A DNA stretch of 64,000 bases from Labilibaculum euxinicum (lineage in GTDB: Bacteria; Bacteroidota; Bacteroidia; Bacteroidales; Marinifilaceae), in NCBI RefSeq assembly GCF_009795715.1, contig NZ_WTCR01000002.1, positions 248,001-312,000 on the forward strand. The letters run 5' to 3'. Under the pieces are notes generated by a model, which was not told where the DNA came from, searched no databases, and saw only the letters and a list, made by a program, of their open reading frames with translations. Made by a program: the position numbers and the translations under genes. This document shows positions 35,599-44,629 of the stretch, piece after piece. The stretch's first letter is position 1, and every line of letters begins with the position of its first letter.

Positions 35599-36765
35599 AT
35601 GAAGAAATTTTCACATCTCATATCTTATATCTCACATCTTGTCAATCGACAAGCCAAAAGGATATTATTCCTGCTGGTTTTGATTATTTGTGTATCAATT
35701 TCATCTTATAGTCAAAACAAACACAATTGGCTGTCATTTCGTGGCAATTCAAGCCTTTGCGGGATAACAGAAGCCAATGTGCCCAAAGCTCCCAAATTAT
35801 TATGGAGCTTCAAAACAGGAGATGCTGTTAAATCATCACCCATTATCAGTAATGGAAATATATTTGTAGGTTCTAATGATGGGAAATTGTACGCAATTTC
35901 AAAAACCGGCCAACTGAAATGGAAGTTCGATGCCAAAACATCCGTGGAAGCATCGCCATTGTATCTGGATGGAAACGTGTATTTTGGCTCTCTGGAAGGA
36001 ATTTTCTATTGTTTGAATGCAACAACCGGTGAGTTGAAATGGAAATATGCGACCGATGGTCAAATATCAGGATCTGCTGCTTGGTTCTACGATAAATCGA
36101 GAAAACAGAAGAAGATTTTATTCGGAAGCTACGACTTTAACCTGCATTGTGTTGATGCAAAATCAGGCAAACTGCAATGGAAGTATGAATCTGATAATTA
36201 CATCAACGGAGCCGCTTCCTGCAATGGTGAAATTGCCGTGTTTGGCGGTTGCGATGGTTTTCTTCATCAAGTGGATGTGAAAACAGGGAAGGCAAAAAAT
36301 AAATTGGATATTGCCACTTATATTGCTTCATCTGTAGCTTTGGATGGAAATCAGGCGTATTTCGGAGATACCGATGGAGAATTTTTCTGTGTGGATTACG
36401 CTAAAAATCAGGTGAAATGGAAGAAAGAAGGAGCGGTTTCCTATTTGGCTTCTCCATCGGTATCTGCCAATCAGGTAATTATTGGCGCTGAAAACAGACA
36501 GGTTTACTGTTTCGATAAAGAAAACGGGAACATTCAGTGGCAGTTCAAAACCAAAAATAAAATTGAAGCATCGCCTGTAATTGCTGGTAATTCGGTAGTT
36601 ATTGGTTCGGGAGATGGAAGAATATATGTATTGAATCGGAGAACCGGTCAGCAAATCTGGTCCTACGAAATCGGCAGAGCCATTGTTGGAACGCCTGCTG
36701 TGGTGGAAGGGATGATTGTTGTTGCCTGCATGGATGGAAGCATTTATGCTTTTGGTGAAAAATAA
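35599..36765 (+). CDS. Exported PQQ-like propeller (BamB-like)
   Basis: A 388-residue exported protein with a Sec signal (ILFLLVLIICVSIS then SYSQ-NKHN) and a propeller beginning WLSFRGNSS. Eight regular blades alternate: YAISKTGQLKWKF, CLNATTGELKWKYA, CVDAKSGKLQWKYE, QVDVKTGKAKNK, CVDYAKNQVKWKKE, CFDKENGNIQWQF, VLNRRTGQQIWSYE. It is the most regular propeller in the array. The first codons (MKKFSHLISYISHLV) come from a dispersed filler repeat also present at 33685, so the true start may be the TTG around residue 14. It is the propeller closest to the ABC exporter genes. Confidence 0.8.
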   Translation: MKKFSHLISYISHLVNRQAKRILFLLVLIICVSISSYSQNKHNWLSFRGNSSLCGITEANVPKAPKLLWSFKTGDAVKSSPIISNGNIFVGSNDGKLYAISKTGQLKWKFDAKTSVEASPLYLDGNVYFGSLEGIFYCLNATTGELKWKYATDGQISGSAAWFYDKSRKQKKILFGSYDFNLHCVDAKSGKLQWKYESDNYINGAASCNGEIAVFGGCDGFLHQVDVKTGKAKNKLDIATYIASSVALDGNQAYFGDTDGEFFCVDYAKNQVKWKKEGAVSYLASPSVSANQVIIGAENRQVYCFDKENGNIQWQFKTKNKIEASPVIAGNSVVIGSGDGRIYVLNRRTGQQIWSYEIGRAIVGTPAVVEGMIVVACMDGSIYAFGEK

Positions 36766-36792
36766 AAAAGCGCTGAAAGCCCTGAGAAGAGA

Positions 36793-36940
36793 GGGCACTT
36801 ATGCGAAGGGCGACCATTTTATGCGAAGGGAGCCTTACTTTATTTGAAGGAAAACGATTTTATACTGATGGGAAGTAAAATACATCGAAGGACAAGTTGA
36901 TTTCAACGAAGCAGGAACTGCATAGAACGAAAAAATGCTG
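36793..36940. repeat. Degenerate ~20-bp tandem repeat
   Basis: About seven units of 20-21 bases with a core TTTATnCGAAGGnn (two adjacent copies read TTATGCGAAGGG). It fills the gap before the ABC ATPase gene. It decays towards the 3' end. Confidence 0.55.
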
Positions 36941-36997
36941 AATAGTAGAGCAAAGATTGATATTTTAAGATCTGATTACAATAGAAAGAAATAGATT

Positions 36998-37696
36998 ATG
37001 ATTGTAGAACTAAAGAACATCACCAAATATTACCAAAACGTTGGCAGTACTGAGAAAAGAATCATATTGGATGATCTTTCTCTGGCTATCGAAAAGGGAG
37101 AATCCATCGCCATTGTTGGTCCATCCGGCTCGGGTAAAAGTACATTGCTGAATGTGATTAGTTCTTTGGATACAGCCAATTCTGGCAATGTGATTTTCGA
37201 CGGGGAAGATTTATCGAAGAAAAATGAGAAGGAATTGGCCAACTTTCGCAATCAGAATCTGGGTTTTGTTTTTCAGTCGCATCACTTGCTGCCTCAGTTG
37301 AATCTGATTGAAAATGTATTGCTTCCATTTATCCCTGTAAAGGATAAAAAGCAGAAGCAGGAAGCTGAAAAAAGGGCCTTGGAGCTCTTGAATTTTGTTG
37401 GATTATCAGAATTGATTTACCAGCGTCCGGGACAAATGTCGGGCGGAGAGTGTCAGCGCACAGCAGTGGTTCGTGCCTTAATTCATCAGCCAAATCTGCT
37501 TCTTGCCGATGAACCAACCGGTTCGCTGGATAAAAAAGCGGCAGAACAATTGGGCGATTTATTGGTTAGCATTAACGAAAAGCAAGGGGTTTCTGTAGTT
37601 ATTGTCACTCACTCAATGGATTTGGCCAAAAAGATGAAGAAGATTTACCAGTTGGAAGATGGAAAATTAAAACAATTAAAAATTGGCAATGAATAA
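36998..37696 (+). CDS. ABC transporter ATPase, MacB/LolD-like
   Basis: A 232-residue ATPase of the MacB/LolD/FtsE group: Walker A GPSGSGKST, signature MSGGECQRTAVVRAL, Walker B LLLADEPTG and a late IVTHSMD. These proteins power lipoprotein or small-molecule movement through FtsX-type permeases, and the next gene is exactly such a permease (60-base gap). Its neighbours make an envelope lipid, isoprenoid or lipoprotein the probable load, but the specific substrate is unknown. Confidence 0.92.
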   Translation: MIVELKNITKYYQNVGSTEKRIILDDLSLAIEKGESIAIVGPSGSGKSTLLNVISSLDTANSGNVIFDGEDLSKKNEKELANFRNQNLGFVFQSHHLLPQLNLIENVLLPFIPVKDKKQKQEAEKRALELLNFVGLSELIYQRPGQMSGGECQRTAVVRALIHQPNLLLADEPTGSLDKKAAEQLGDLLVSINEKQGVSVVIVTHSMDLAKKMKKIYQLEDGKLKQLKIGNE

Positions 37697-37756
37697 TACA
37701 AGATGAAGTTCATTAAAGACAACAATTATTCATTCTTAATTACTAATTGATATTAC

Positions 37757-40700
37757 ATGAATATCTTTAAATACATCACCAAAAGCCTCTGGTACTTCAG
37801 AAAGCAGCATTTCGCAGTCTTTCTGGGCACAATTGTGAGTACAGCAGTACTTACAGGAGCATTAATTATTGGTGATTCGGTAAAATACAGCTTGCACGAT
37901 CTGGTCAACCTTCGTTTGGGCCAGGTGGAATATGCCATGCCTGCAGGCGATCGGTATGTTCGTGCCGAATTGGCAAAAGAGATTCAGGCAGATTTAAATG
38001 GGAATGCAGCTGCTCTTTTGCAGGTGAAAGCAATTGCAATTCAACCCGAAAATCAGACTCGCACAAACAATATTCAGGCTTATGGGGTTGATCAGGAATT
38101 TTGGAAATTCTCTTTTGCTCAGCAAATTGACCTGAAAGATGGGGAAGCAGCTGTTAGTTCGAATCTGGCAGATAAAATGAGCCTGAAAATTGGTGATGAA
38201 TTTCTGTTACGGATTGAAAAGGGGAGTTTGATTCCCGCCAATGCTCCTTTTGTTTCTGATGAAGATCAGACAATCGCTTTGCGTGTAAAGGTAAAAGCCA
38301 TTGCCGGAGATCACGAACTGGGTCGCTTTAGCTTAAAAAACAATCAGCTTGCGCCCTACAATGTTTTTCTTTCCAGAGATTATCTGGCCAAAGAAATGGA
38401 ATTGGAAGGACGGGCAAATCTATTACTGGCAAGTTCTGCGGGCGAATCTGTTCTTTCCTTACCTGATGTAGAAGGCAGTTTAAAGAAGAACTGGAATGTG
38501 AAAGATGCTGGTCTTGAAATCCGCTCTGTTAAAGGAAAAGATCAGTTGGAATTGATTTCTGATCGTGTGTTTATCGATACTCCAATTTCAGATGAAATAG
38601 AGAAAATCGCTGTTAATCAGCAAACTCTTCTCACTTATTTTGTGAACCGAATCAGCTGTAAGGATAAAGAAACACCTTACTCGTTTGTGTCAGCCATCAA
38701 TGGTGATTCACGTCTGTCTGATCTGTCTGATGGGGAAATGATTATCAATCAGTGGTTGGCTGAAGACTTGGGTGTCAAAGTAGGAGATTCAATATCTCTG
38801 GATTATTTCGTGATAGGAGCCTTGAGAGCCCTTGAAAAGCAAACGCAGACATTTGTTGTTAAGGAAATTTTGCCTTTGGATAGTGATTTGCTGGATCAAG
38901 ACATGATGCCATCCTTTCCGGGACTATCAGATGCAGGTAGCTGCAACGAATGGGAAGCTGGGGTTCCTGTTGATTTTTCAAAAATCCGTCCGAAAGATGA
39001 AGACTACTGGAAGCAGTACAAGGGAACTCCCAAAGCACTTATTTCACCGACAAAAGCAGTTGAATTGTGGAGCAATAAATATGGAAAATATACTGCTTTC
39101 CGATTTAATGAAAAGGAATTGAGTCAGAATGACTTAGAGAAACTCATGCTTTCGGTAATGAATCCTAACTTGCTTAATTTGAGTTTTGTATCTGTTCGTG
39201 ATGCTGGTGTTTTGGCAGCAAATAATATGGTCGATTTTGGAGAGTTATTCCTAAGTCTTAGCTTTTTCATCATATTTGCAGGAGTCCTTTTAACCATCCT
39301 AATTTATTCTTTAAATCTCGATAGCAGAAGTCAGGAAAATGGGATTCTCCTGAGTTTGGGCTTCCCTAAATCTCAAATACTGCCAATTAGAGTCTACGAA
39401 TCATTAGTGACCGTAGTTGTTGGAGGATTGGTTGGTGTTTTAGGCGGTGTTTTATACAATCAGCTGCTATTAAAAGCTTTAAATTCGGTGTGGACTGATG
39501 TGGTTCGTACCAACATGCTGAATGTTCATCTGCGCGGAACGACATTGTTTACAGGTTTTGCAATTGGCTTGGTGGTGGCTATGCTTTGTATTTGGTGGCT
39601 TACACGTAAAAAGCTAAAGAAAACAGCAAGCAATTTAATTCAGAATACAACCGATGAAAATATCTTTGCTAAAGGCAGTCGTATTTCAAAATTGATCGCA
39701 TTGATCTCTATTCTTGGTGCTGCAGCTATAATTACGTATGCATTTGCATCCTCTTTGGATCAAAATGCCGAATTATTGCTGTCTGCAGGAGGTCTCTTTA
39801 TGATTGGAGCCTGTGCTTTTGTTCACATGTATCTGCAAAAATTGAGTTCAACCAGAAGTAGTAAAACCCCTTCCTTATTGCAGCTGGCAATAAAGAACAG
39901 TGCACGCAACCGCAGGAGAAGTTTGGCAAGTGTAGCATTATTGGCTCTGGGTACATTCTCTGTTCTGATTACAGGAGCCAACCGCAAAACATTCTTCAAT
40001 ACCGAAAATGCGGACAAATCGGGTACAGGTGGTTATGAATATTGGATAGAAAGCACGATGCCTGTTTTATTTGATCTGAATACTGCAGAAGGACTTGAGA
40101 AAGCCGGATTTTGGAAAGGTGATATCGATTCCACCGCACAATTTGTACAGTTCAGAGCCTTGGAAGGTGATGATGCCAGTTGTTTGAATTTAAATCAGGT
40201 GCAGAAACCCAGAATATTGGGATTTGATCCTATGCTTTTTGATAAAAAGGATGCTTTTTCATTCGCGGCACTTGCTGCGAATGTGGATTCAGAGCATCCA
40301 TGGCAGGCCTTGAATAAAGATTTAGGAGAAAATGTGATTCCTGCTTATGCCGATCAGACAGTTATTGTTTGGGGACTGAAAAAAGCAGTTGGCGATACTT
40401 TGATCTATCAAAACGAATTCGGAAAAGACATCAAACTGGTACTTATGGGAGGTTTGAACAATTCCATCTTTCAGGGTAACATCTTAATATCTGATAATCA
40501 GTTTCAAAAACATTTTCCGTCAATTAGTGGGTCAAAGATATTACTGATTGATTCACAGAATGATAAGGATGATCAGTTGATGCAAGAGTTTGAAAATAAT
40601 CTTCAGGATTTGGGCGTTTCAGGAATGAAAACTTCTGATCGTTTAGCCGCCTTTTATTCGGTTGAAAACACCTACTTAAGCATGTTCATGTTTTTGGGAG

Positions 40701-41050
40701 GCTTGGGAGTAATCATCGGAACCATAGGCTTGGGAATTGTATTAATGCGAAACATTTTAGAGCGCAAAAAAGAATTGGCTCTTCTTTCTGCAATCGGTTA
40801 TCAGCAAAAGAGTCTTTTTAAACTGTTGTTTTACGAGAATCTGTTTTTATTGCTTGCCGGATTGGCTTGTGGATTAGGCGCGGCACTAATTGGAGTACTT
40901 CCATCACTGTTATCTCCGTCATTTCATATGCCGGTAGGATATATCCTGACATTGCTGTTCGGTATTTTAATCAGTGGATTGATCTGGATTTGGATTCCTG
41001 CGCGACAAATTAAAAAATACAATATCGTTGAATCATTAAAGAATGAATAA
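37757..41050 (+). CDS. Giant FtsX-like ABC permease
   Basis: A 1097-residue permease, about twice the size of LolC/E. The N-terminal helix (about residues 17-38) is followed by a long extracytoplasmic region with beta-rich lobes, a first FtsX-type three-helix block (about 490-620), another extracytoplasmic lobe and a final FtsX block (about 960-1090) with LSAIGYQQKSLFKLLFYENL and WIWIPARQIKK. So both halves of a dimer-like permease are in one chain, as in YbbP-type proteins. It pairs with the ATPase just upstream. Export of a lipid or lipoprotein from the inner membrane is the likely task. Confidence 0.85.
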   Translation: MNIFKYITKSLWYFRKQHFAVFLGTIVSTAVLTGALIIGDSVKYSLHDLVNLRLGQVEYAMPAGDRYVRAELAKEIQADLNGNAAALLQVKAIAIQPENQTRTNNIQAYGVDQEFWKFSFAQQIDLKDGEAAVSSNLADKMSLKIGDEFLLRIEKGSLIPANAPFVSDEDQTIALRVKVKAIAGDHELGRFSLKNNQLAPYNVFLSRDYLAKEMELEGRANLLLASSAGESVLSLPDVEGSLKKNWNVKDAGLEIRSVKGKDQLELISDRVFIDTPISDEIEKIAVNQQTLLTYFVNRISCKDKETPYSFVSAINGDSRLSDLSDGEMIINQWLAEDLGVKVGDSISLDYFVIGALRALEKQTQTFVVKEILPLDSDLLDQDMMPSFPGLSDAGSCNEWEAGVPVDFSKIRPKDEDYWKQYKGTPKALISPTKAVELWSNKYGKYTAFRFNEKELSQNDLEKLMLSVMNPNLLNLSFVSVRDAGVLAANNMVDFGELFLSLSFFIIFAGVLLTILIYSLNLDSRSQENGILLSLGFPKSQILPIRVYESLVTVVVGGLVGVLGGVLYNQLLLKALNSVWTDVVRTNMLNVHLRGTTLFTGFAIGLVVAMLCIWWLTRKKLKKTASNLIQNTTDENIFAKGSRISKLIALISILGAAAIITYAFASSLDQNAELLLSAGGLFMIGACAFVHMYLQKLSSTRSSKTPSLLQLAIKNSARNRRRSLASVALLALGTFSVLITGANRKTFFNTENADKSGTGGYEYWIESTMPVLFDLNTAEGLEKAGFWKGDIDSTAQFVQFRALEGDDASCLNLNQVQKPRILGFDPMLFDKKDAFSFAALAANVDSEHPWQALNKDLGENVIPAYADQTVIVWGLKKAVGDTLIYQNEFGKDIKLVLMGGLNNSIFQGNILISDNQFQKHFPSISGSKILLIDSQNDKDDQLMQEFENNLQDLGVSGMKTSDRLAAFYSVENTYLSMFMFLGGLGVIIGTIGLGIVLMRNILERKKELALLSAIGYQQKSLFKLLFYENLFLLLAGLACGLGAALIGVLPSLLSPSFHMPVGYILTLLFGILISGLIWIWIPARQIKKYNIVESLKNE

Positions 41051-41079
41051 AACTAAACTATCATACAAAAACTATCCAA

Positions 41080-42300
41080 ATGAAAAATTTAAGCATTTTA
41101 TTAATTGCAGTACTTTTTTTTGCTTGCAATTCGAAATCGAAAAAAGTGAGCGAATGGAGAGGTGAGAACCGTTCAGGAATTTATAACGAAACTAATTTAC
41201 TGAAAGAATGGCCTGCTGAAGGTCCGGAGTTGCTTTGGGCTATTGATAGTATTGGCAATGGCTATGGTTCACCGGTAATTTGTGAGAATACAATATATTT
41301 AAATGGTGAAATTGATAGCCTTGCTTATCTGATATCTCTTGATTTGCAGGGAAATATACTTTGGAAAACTGAATTTGGAACAGATTGGATGGAAAACTTT
41401 ATTGGAAGTCGTTCAGCTCCAACCGTGGTTGATGATTTGGTATATGTAGCCTCAGGAATGGGTGATATTGCTTGTATTCATGCTGAATCAGGAGAATTGA
41501 AGTGGAAAGTGAATATGTTGGAAAAATATGAAGGCAAGAATACTCGTTTTGGATATTCTCAATCTTTATTGGTAGATGGCGATTTGGTATTTGCTGCACC
41601 TGGTGGGGCCGAAAACAATATTATTGCCTTAAATAGATTTACCGGTGAAATGGCGTGGACTAACCCTGGAGTTGGTGAGATTTCTGCTTATTGTTCTCCA
41701 TTGTTGTTGGAATTTCCATCTCGGAAAGTTTTGGTAACTTTCTCAGACAATGCTTTAATGGGTATCGAATCGCAAACAGGAAAACTATTGTGGACAGAAC
41801 TGCAGGATACGCTTTGCGATATTAATGGAAACACACCAATTTTTGAAGATGGTTACCTGTATTACGTTACCGGATGTGGTAATGGAACCGTAAAAATGAA
41901 AGTTTCTGAAGACGGAAGTCAAATCACGGAAGTGTGGCGAAATAAGGAATTGGATAACATTATGGGGGGTGCTGTAAAATTAAATGGCAAAATCATCGCA
42001 TCAGGTCATCGCAAGAAGGTTTGGAAAAGTGTAGATGCTGAGACCGGAGAGACTCGGGATACATTAAGTTTTGGTCGTGGATCTACCATTGCTGCTGATG
42101 GAATGTTGTACTGTTACAACGAAAGAGGTCAGGTTGGCTTGGTAAAGGTAACACCTGAAAGTATGGAGTTGGTAAGTAAATTTAAAGTGACCAAAGGAAC
42201 CAAAGAGCATTTTGCCCAGCCGGTAATCAACAACGGAGTTTTGTACATCCGTCATGGAGACGCTCTGTTGGCATATGATATTAAGGCAATTAGCAATTAA
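41080..42300 (+). CDS. PQQ-like beta-propeller lipoprotein (paralogue 4)
   Basis: A 406-residue lipoprotein (MKNLSILLIAVLF then FAC-NSKS) with SEWRGENRSG and blades such as SLDLQGNILWKTE and CIHAESGELKWKV. It is clearly a paralogue of the three tandem propellers at 20973-24714 (shared FGYSQSLLVDGD, SAYCSPLL and HFAQPVI-type segments) but lies 16 kb away, after the permease gene. The split of the family suggests that the exporter and the ferredoxin genes entered an older propeller run, or that one copy moved. Confidence 0.85.
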   Translation: MKNLSILLIAVLFFACNSKSKKVSEWRGENRSGIYNETNLLKEWPAEGPELLWAIDSIGNGYGSPVICENTIYLNGEIDSLAYLISLDLQGNILWKTEFGTDWMENFIGSRSAPTVVDDLVYVASGMGDIACIHAESGELKWKVNMLEKYEGKNTRFGYSQSLLVDGDLVFAAPGGAENNIIALNRFTGEMAWTNPGVGEISAYCSPLLLEFPSRKVLVTFSDNALMGIESQTGKLLWTELQDTLCDINGNTPIFEDGYLYYVTGCGNGTVKMKVSEDGSQITEVWRNKELDNIMGGAVKLNGKIIASGHRKKVWKSVDAETGETRDTLSFGRGSTIAADGMLYCYNERGQVGLVKVTPESMELVSKFKVTKGTKEHFAQPVINNGVLYIRHGDALLAYDIKAISN

Positions 42301-42317
42301 CAGGTTCTTCATTAAAA

Positions 42318-42358
42318 GGTAATTAGTAAGCAGCTATTAGGTTGGTAAACTAATTACC
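42318..42358. other. Inverted repeat GGTAATTAGT/ACTAATTACC
   Basis: 10-bp perfect arms 21 bases apart in the gap between paralogue 4 and the Cys-rich ferredoxin. No T run; it may be a processing or regulatory hairpin. Confidence 0.4.
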
Positions 42359-42378
42359 ATGTACTAAATACGAATAAA

Positions 42379-43272
42379 ATGAGCAAACAAATATTTATTT
42401 GCGGGTGCGAGAAGGATGGAAAGATCGAAAAATCTTCGGTTCAGAAGTTGATTAGCACTCTGGAAGATAGGAATATAGCTTATACCTATATCGAGGACAT
42501 GTGTGGTACAATTTTGAAGAGCCCGGATGATTTGGAAAGTTTGTACAATGCAAAAGATGCTATTGTTTTTGGTTGTCAGACTCGTGCGATGAAACATTTA
42601 GTGGACAACTCAGGACGAAACGCAGATGGGAATGGCACAGAATATCATCATGTGGAGGAAGAAGGTAGGGATGAGCTTATTTCAGCATTGGAATCGAACA
42701 CCGGAGCACCTTTAAAAATAAAGTATTCTGATTCTTGGAAACCATGGTATCCGGTAATTGATTACGAGCGTTGCAACGGATGTCGCAAATGCCTGAACTT
42801 TTGTTTGTTTAGTGTATATTCTGTTGAGGATGACGGAACTGTTGTGGTTTCAGCTTCGGCGAATTGTAAGGATATGTGTCCTGCTTGTGCCCGTGTTTGT
42901 CCTCAGAATGCAATTATTTTCCCAAAGCACGCCGAAAGTCCAATAGATGGTGGCGAAGGTGATGGTACCGAAAATGAAAAGACAGATATTCTGGAACAAA
43001 TTCAGAACGATGATGTTTATTCTGTTTTAAGTGCCCGCAGAAAGAATTTTCAGGTTTCTTTATTGAAAAAAGATCAGTTCAAAATGGCGGAAGAGGAGCG
43101 CCGGGCTTGCTGCAGTGGAACTGATAAAAAAGAGGAAGAAAAGAAAGCTGAAAAATATGACTGCGATTGCAATTGTAAGGATGATTCGGAAAGTAAATGC
43201 GATTGCAAAGATGGTGATTCGAATTCATCTTGTGAATGTAAAGACGGTAATTCAAAATCGGGCTGTTGTTAG
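42379..43272 (+). CDS. Ferredoxin with flavodoxin-like N-terminus and Cys-rich tail
   Basis: A 297-residue cytoplasmic protein. The N-terminal 90 residues (MSKQIFICGCEKDG, YIEDMCGTI) look like a small alpha/beta domain of unknown type. Residues about 125-180 carry two 4Fe-4S motifs (CNGCRKCLNFC and CKDMCPACARVCP). The last 60 residues form a low-complexity tail with 11 Cys in pairs (CDCNC, CDC, CEC, CC) among Asp, Lys, Ser and Gly, resembling a metallothionein or metal trap. The tail may bind or store Fe, Zn or Cu ions for cluster building. It lies next to the radical SAM gene (33 bases) and may be its electron donor; this is an inference. Confidence 0.7.
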   Translation: MSKQIFICGCEKDGKIEKSSVQKLISTLEDRNIAYTYIEDMCGTILKSPDDLESLYNAKDAIVFGCQTRAMKHLVDNSGRNADGNGTEYHHVEEEGRDELISALESNTGAPLKIKYSDSWKPWYPVIDYERCNGCRKCLNFCLFSVYSVEDDGTVVVSASANCKDMCPACARVCPQNAIIFPKHAESPIDGGEGDGTENEKTDILEQIQNDDVYSVLSARRKNFQVSLLKKDQFKMAEEERRACCSGTDKKEEEKKAEKYDCDCNCKDDSESKCDCKDGDSNSSCECKDGNSKSGCC

Positions 43273-43305
43273 TTCTTCAATCTATTATTTAAAATCTATT
43301 AATTA

Positions 43306-44499
43306 ATGATATTTTCTCTCGGAACAAGAATACTAAAACAGGTGGATGCCCGATTGCTTTGGAAACTTGGCTGTAATTTGGGATGGAAGGGAATGAAAGC
43401 AGTTTCGAAACACAAGAAAAGACTGAAGAAAGGTGAGCTGTATCCTGCTTTCATGATGATTTCGATTACTGATAATTGCAATCTAAATTGTCAGGGTTGT
43501 TGGGTAACAATTAACAATCAATCCAAAGGAATGGATATGGAAACTCTCAACAATATCATTGTTTCCAGTAAAAAGAAAGGTTCTTATTTCTTCGGCTTAT
43601 TGGGAGGAGAACCTTTGATGTATCCTCATTTAATGGAGGTGATTGAACGGCATCCCGATTGTTATTTTCAGATGTTTACCAATGGTACTTTACTGACTGA
43701 TGAAGTGGCGCAAAAGCTTCGGAAACTGGGTAATGTATCACCTCTAATTAGTGTGGAAGGTCTGCAGGATGTGAGTGATATAAGAAGAGGAGCCAATAAT
43801 GTATATGGCAGAACCATGACAGGAATTGAGGCTTCTACCAGGAATAAATTATTCACCGGAGTAGCTACAAGCGTATGCAAGTCCAATTTTAAGGATTTGG
43901 TAAACGAGGAATTTGTAAATTCCTGCATCAAAAAAGGAATTCACTATCTGTGGTTTTACATTTATCGTCCGGTTGGTGAACGTCCAACTACAGATTTGGC
44001 TTTGTCTGAGGAAGAGATTTTGGAATTACGTCAATTTATGGTTGATATCCGGGTGAAAGCTCCTTTGATGATTATCGATACGTATTGGGATGAGAAAGGG
44101 AAAGCCATATGTCCCGGAGCTTTGGGATTGTCGCATCATATTAACCCTTACGGAGATATCGAATTTTGTCCGCCAATTCAATTTGCAGGCGAAACGGTTG
44201 GCGATGGATCCGATATTGCCAATATCATCGAGAATTCGAAATTTATAGGAGGCATGCGAAAAGGCATCAACGACTGTACCCAAGGATGTATTTTATTGGA
44301 TAATCCGCAGGAATTGCACAACATTCTAAAAAATGTAAATGCCTATGATTCATCGAAAAGGAATGCCTCATTTAAAGAATTAAATAAGATGAAGCCTTGT
44401 GCAGGTCATCACATACCAGGAAAAGAAATTCCAGAGAAAAGTTGGGTTTATCGATTTGCAAAAAAGCATTCTTTCTTTGGCTTTGGAGCATACGGATAG
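43306..44499 (+). CDS. Radical SAM enzyme
   Basis: A 397-residue radical SAM protein: TDNCNLNCQGCW holds the CX3CX2C cluster at Cys58, Cys62 and Cys65, followed by LGGEPLMYP (SAM/GGE motif) and a TIM-like core. C-terminal Cys residues (FCPPIQ, CTQGC, PCAGHH) suggest at least one auxiliary cluster. HpnH and related enzymes act on polycyclic isoprenoids with this type of architecture, and the neighbours are isoprenoid synthases and cyclases, so a terpenoid substrate is plausible though unproven. The start codon follows the ferredoxin after 33 bases. Confidence 0.85.
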   Translation: MIFSLGTRILKQVDARLLWKLGCNLGWKGMKAVSKHKKRLKKGELYPAFMMISITDNCNLNCQGCWVTINNQSKGMDMETLNNIIVSSKKKGSYFFGLLGGEPLMYPHLMEVIERHPDCYFQMFTNGTLLTDEVAQKLRKLGNVSPLISVEGLQDVSDIRRGANNVYGRTMTGIEASTRNKLFTGVATSVCKSNFKDLVNEEFVNSCIKKGIHYLWFYIYRPVGERPTTDLALSEEEILELRQFMVDIRVKAPLMIIDTYWDEKGKAICPGALGLSHHINPYGDIEFCPPIQFAGETVGDGSDIANIIENSKFIGGMRKGINDCTQGCILLDNPQELHNILKNVNAYDSSKRNASFKELNKMKPCAGHHIPGKEIPEKSWVYRFAKKHSFFGFGAYG

Positions 44500-44546
44500 G
44501 CGAATTAGGAATTAATAATTACGAATTAAAAATATTGCAGTTTTTA

Positions 44547-44585
44547 AAGTCCTTCTCCTTTAGGAGAGGGATTTAGGGTGAGGTT
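44547..44585. repeat. Dispersed palindromic repeat (CTTCTCC/GGAGAGG)
   Basis: AAGTCCTTCTCCTTTAGGAGAGGGATTTAGGGTGAGGTT, related to the repeat at 35415. Confidence 0.55.
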
Positions 44586-44629
44586 CTAAACCTTGCTAAT
44601 TGTTAACTGATCACTGTTAATTGTAAAAA

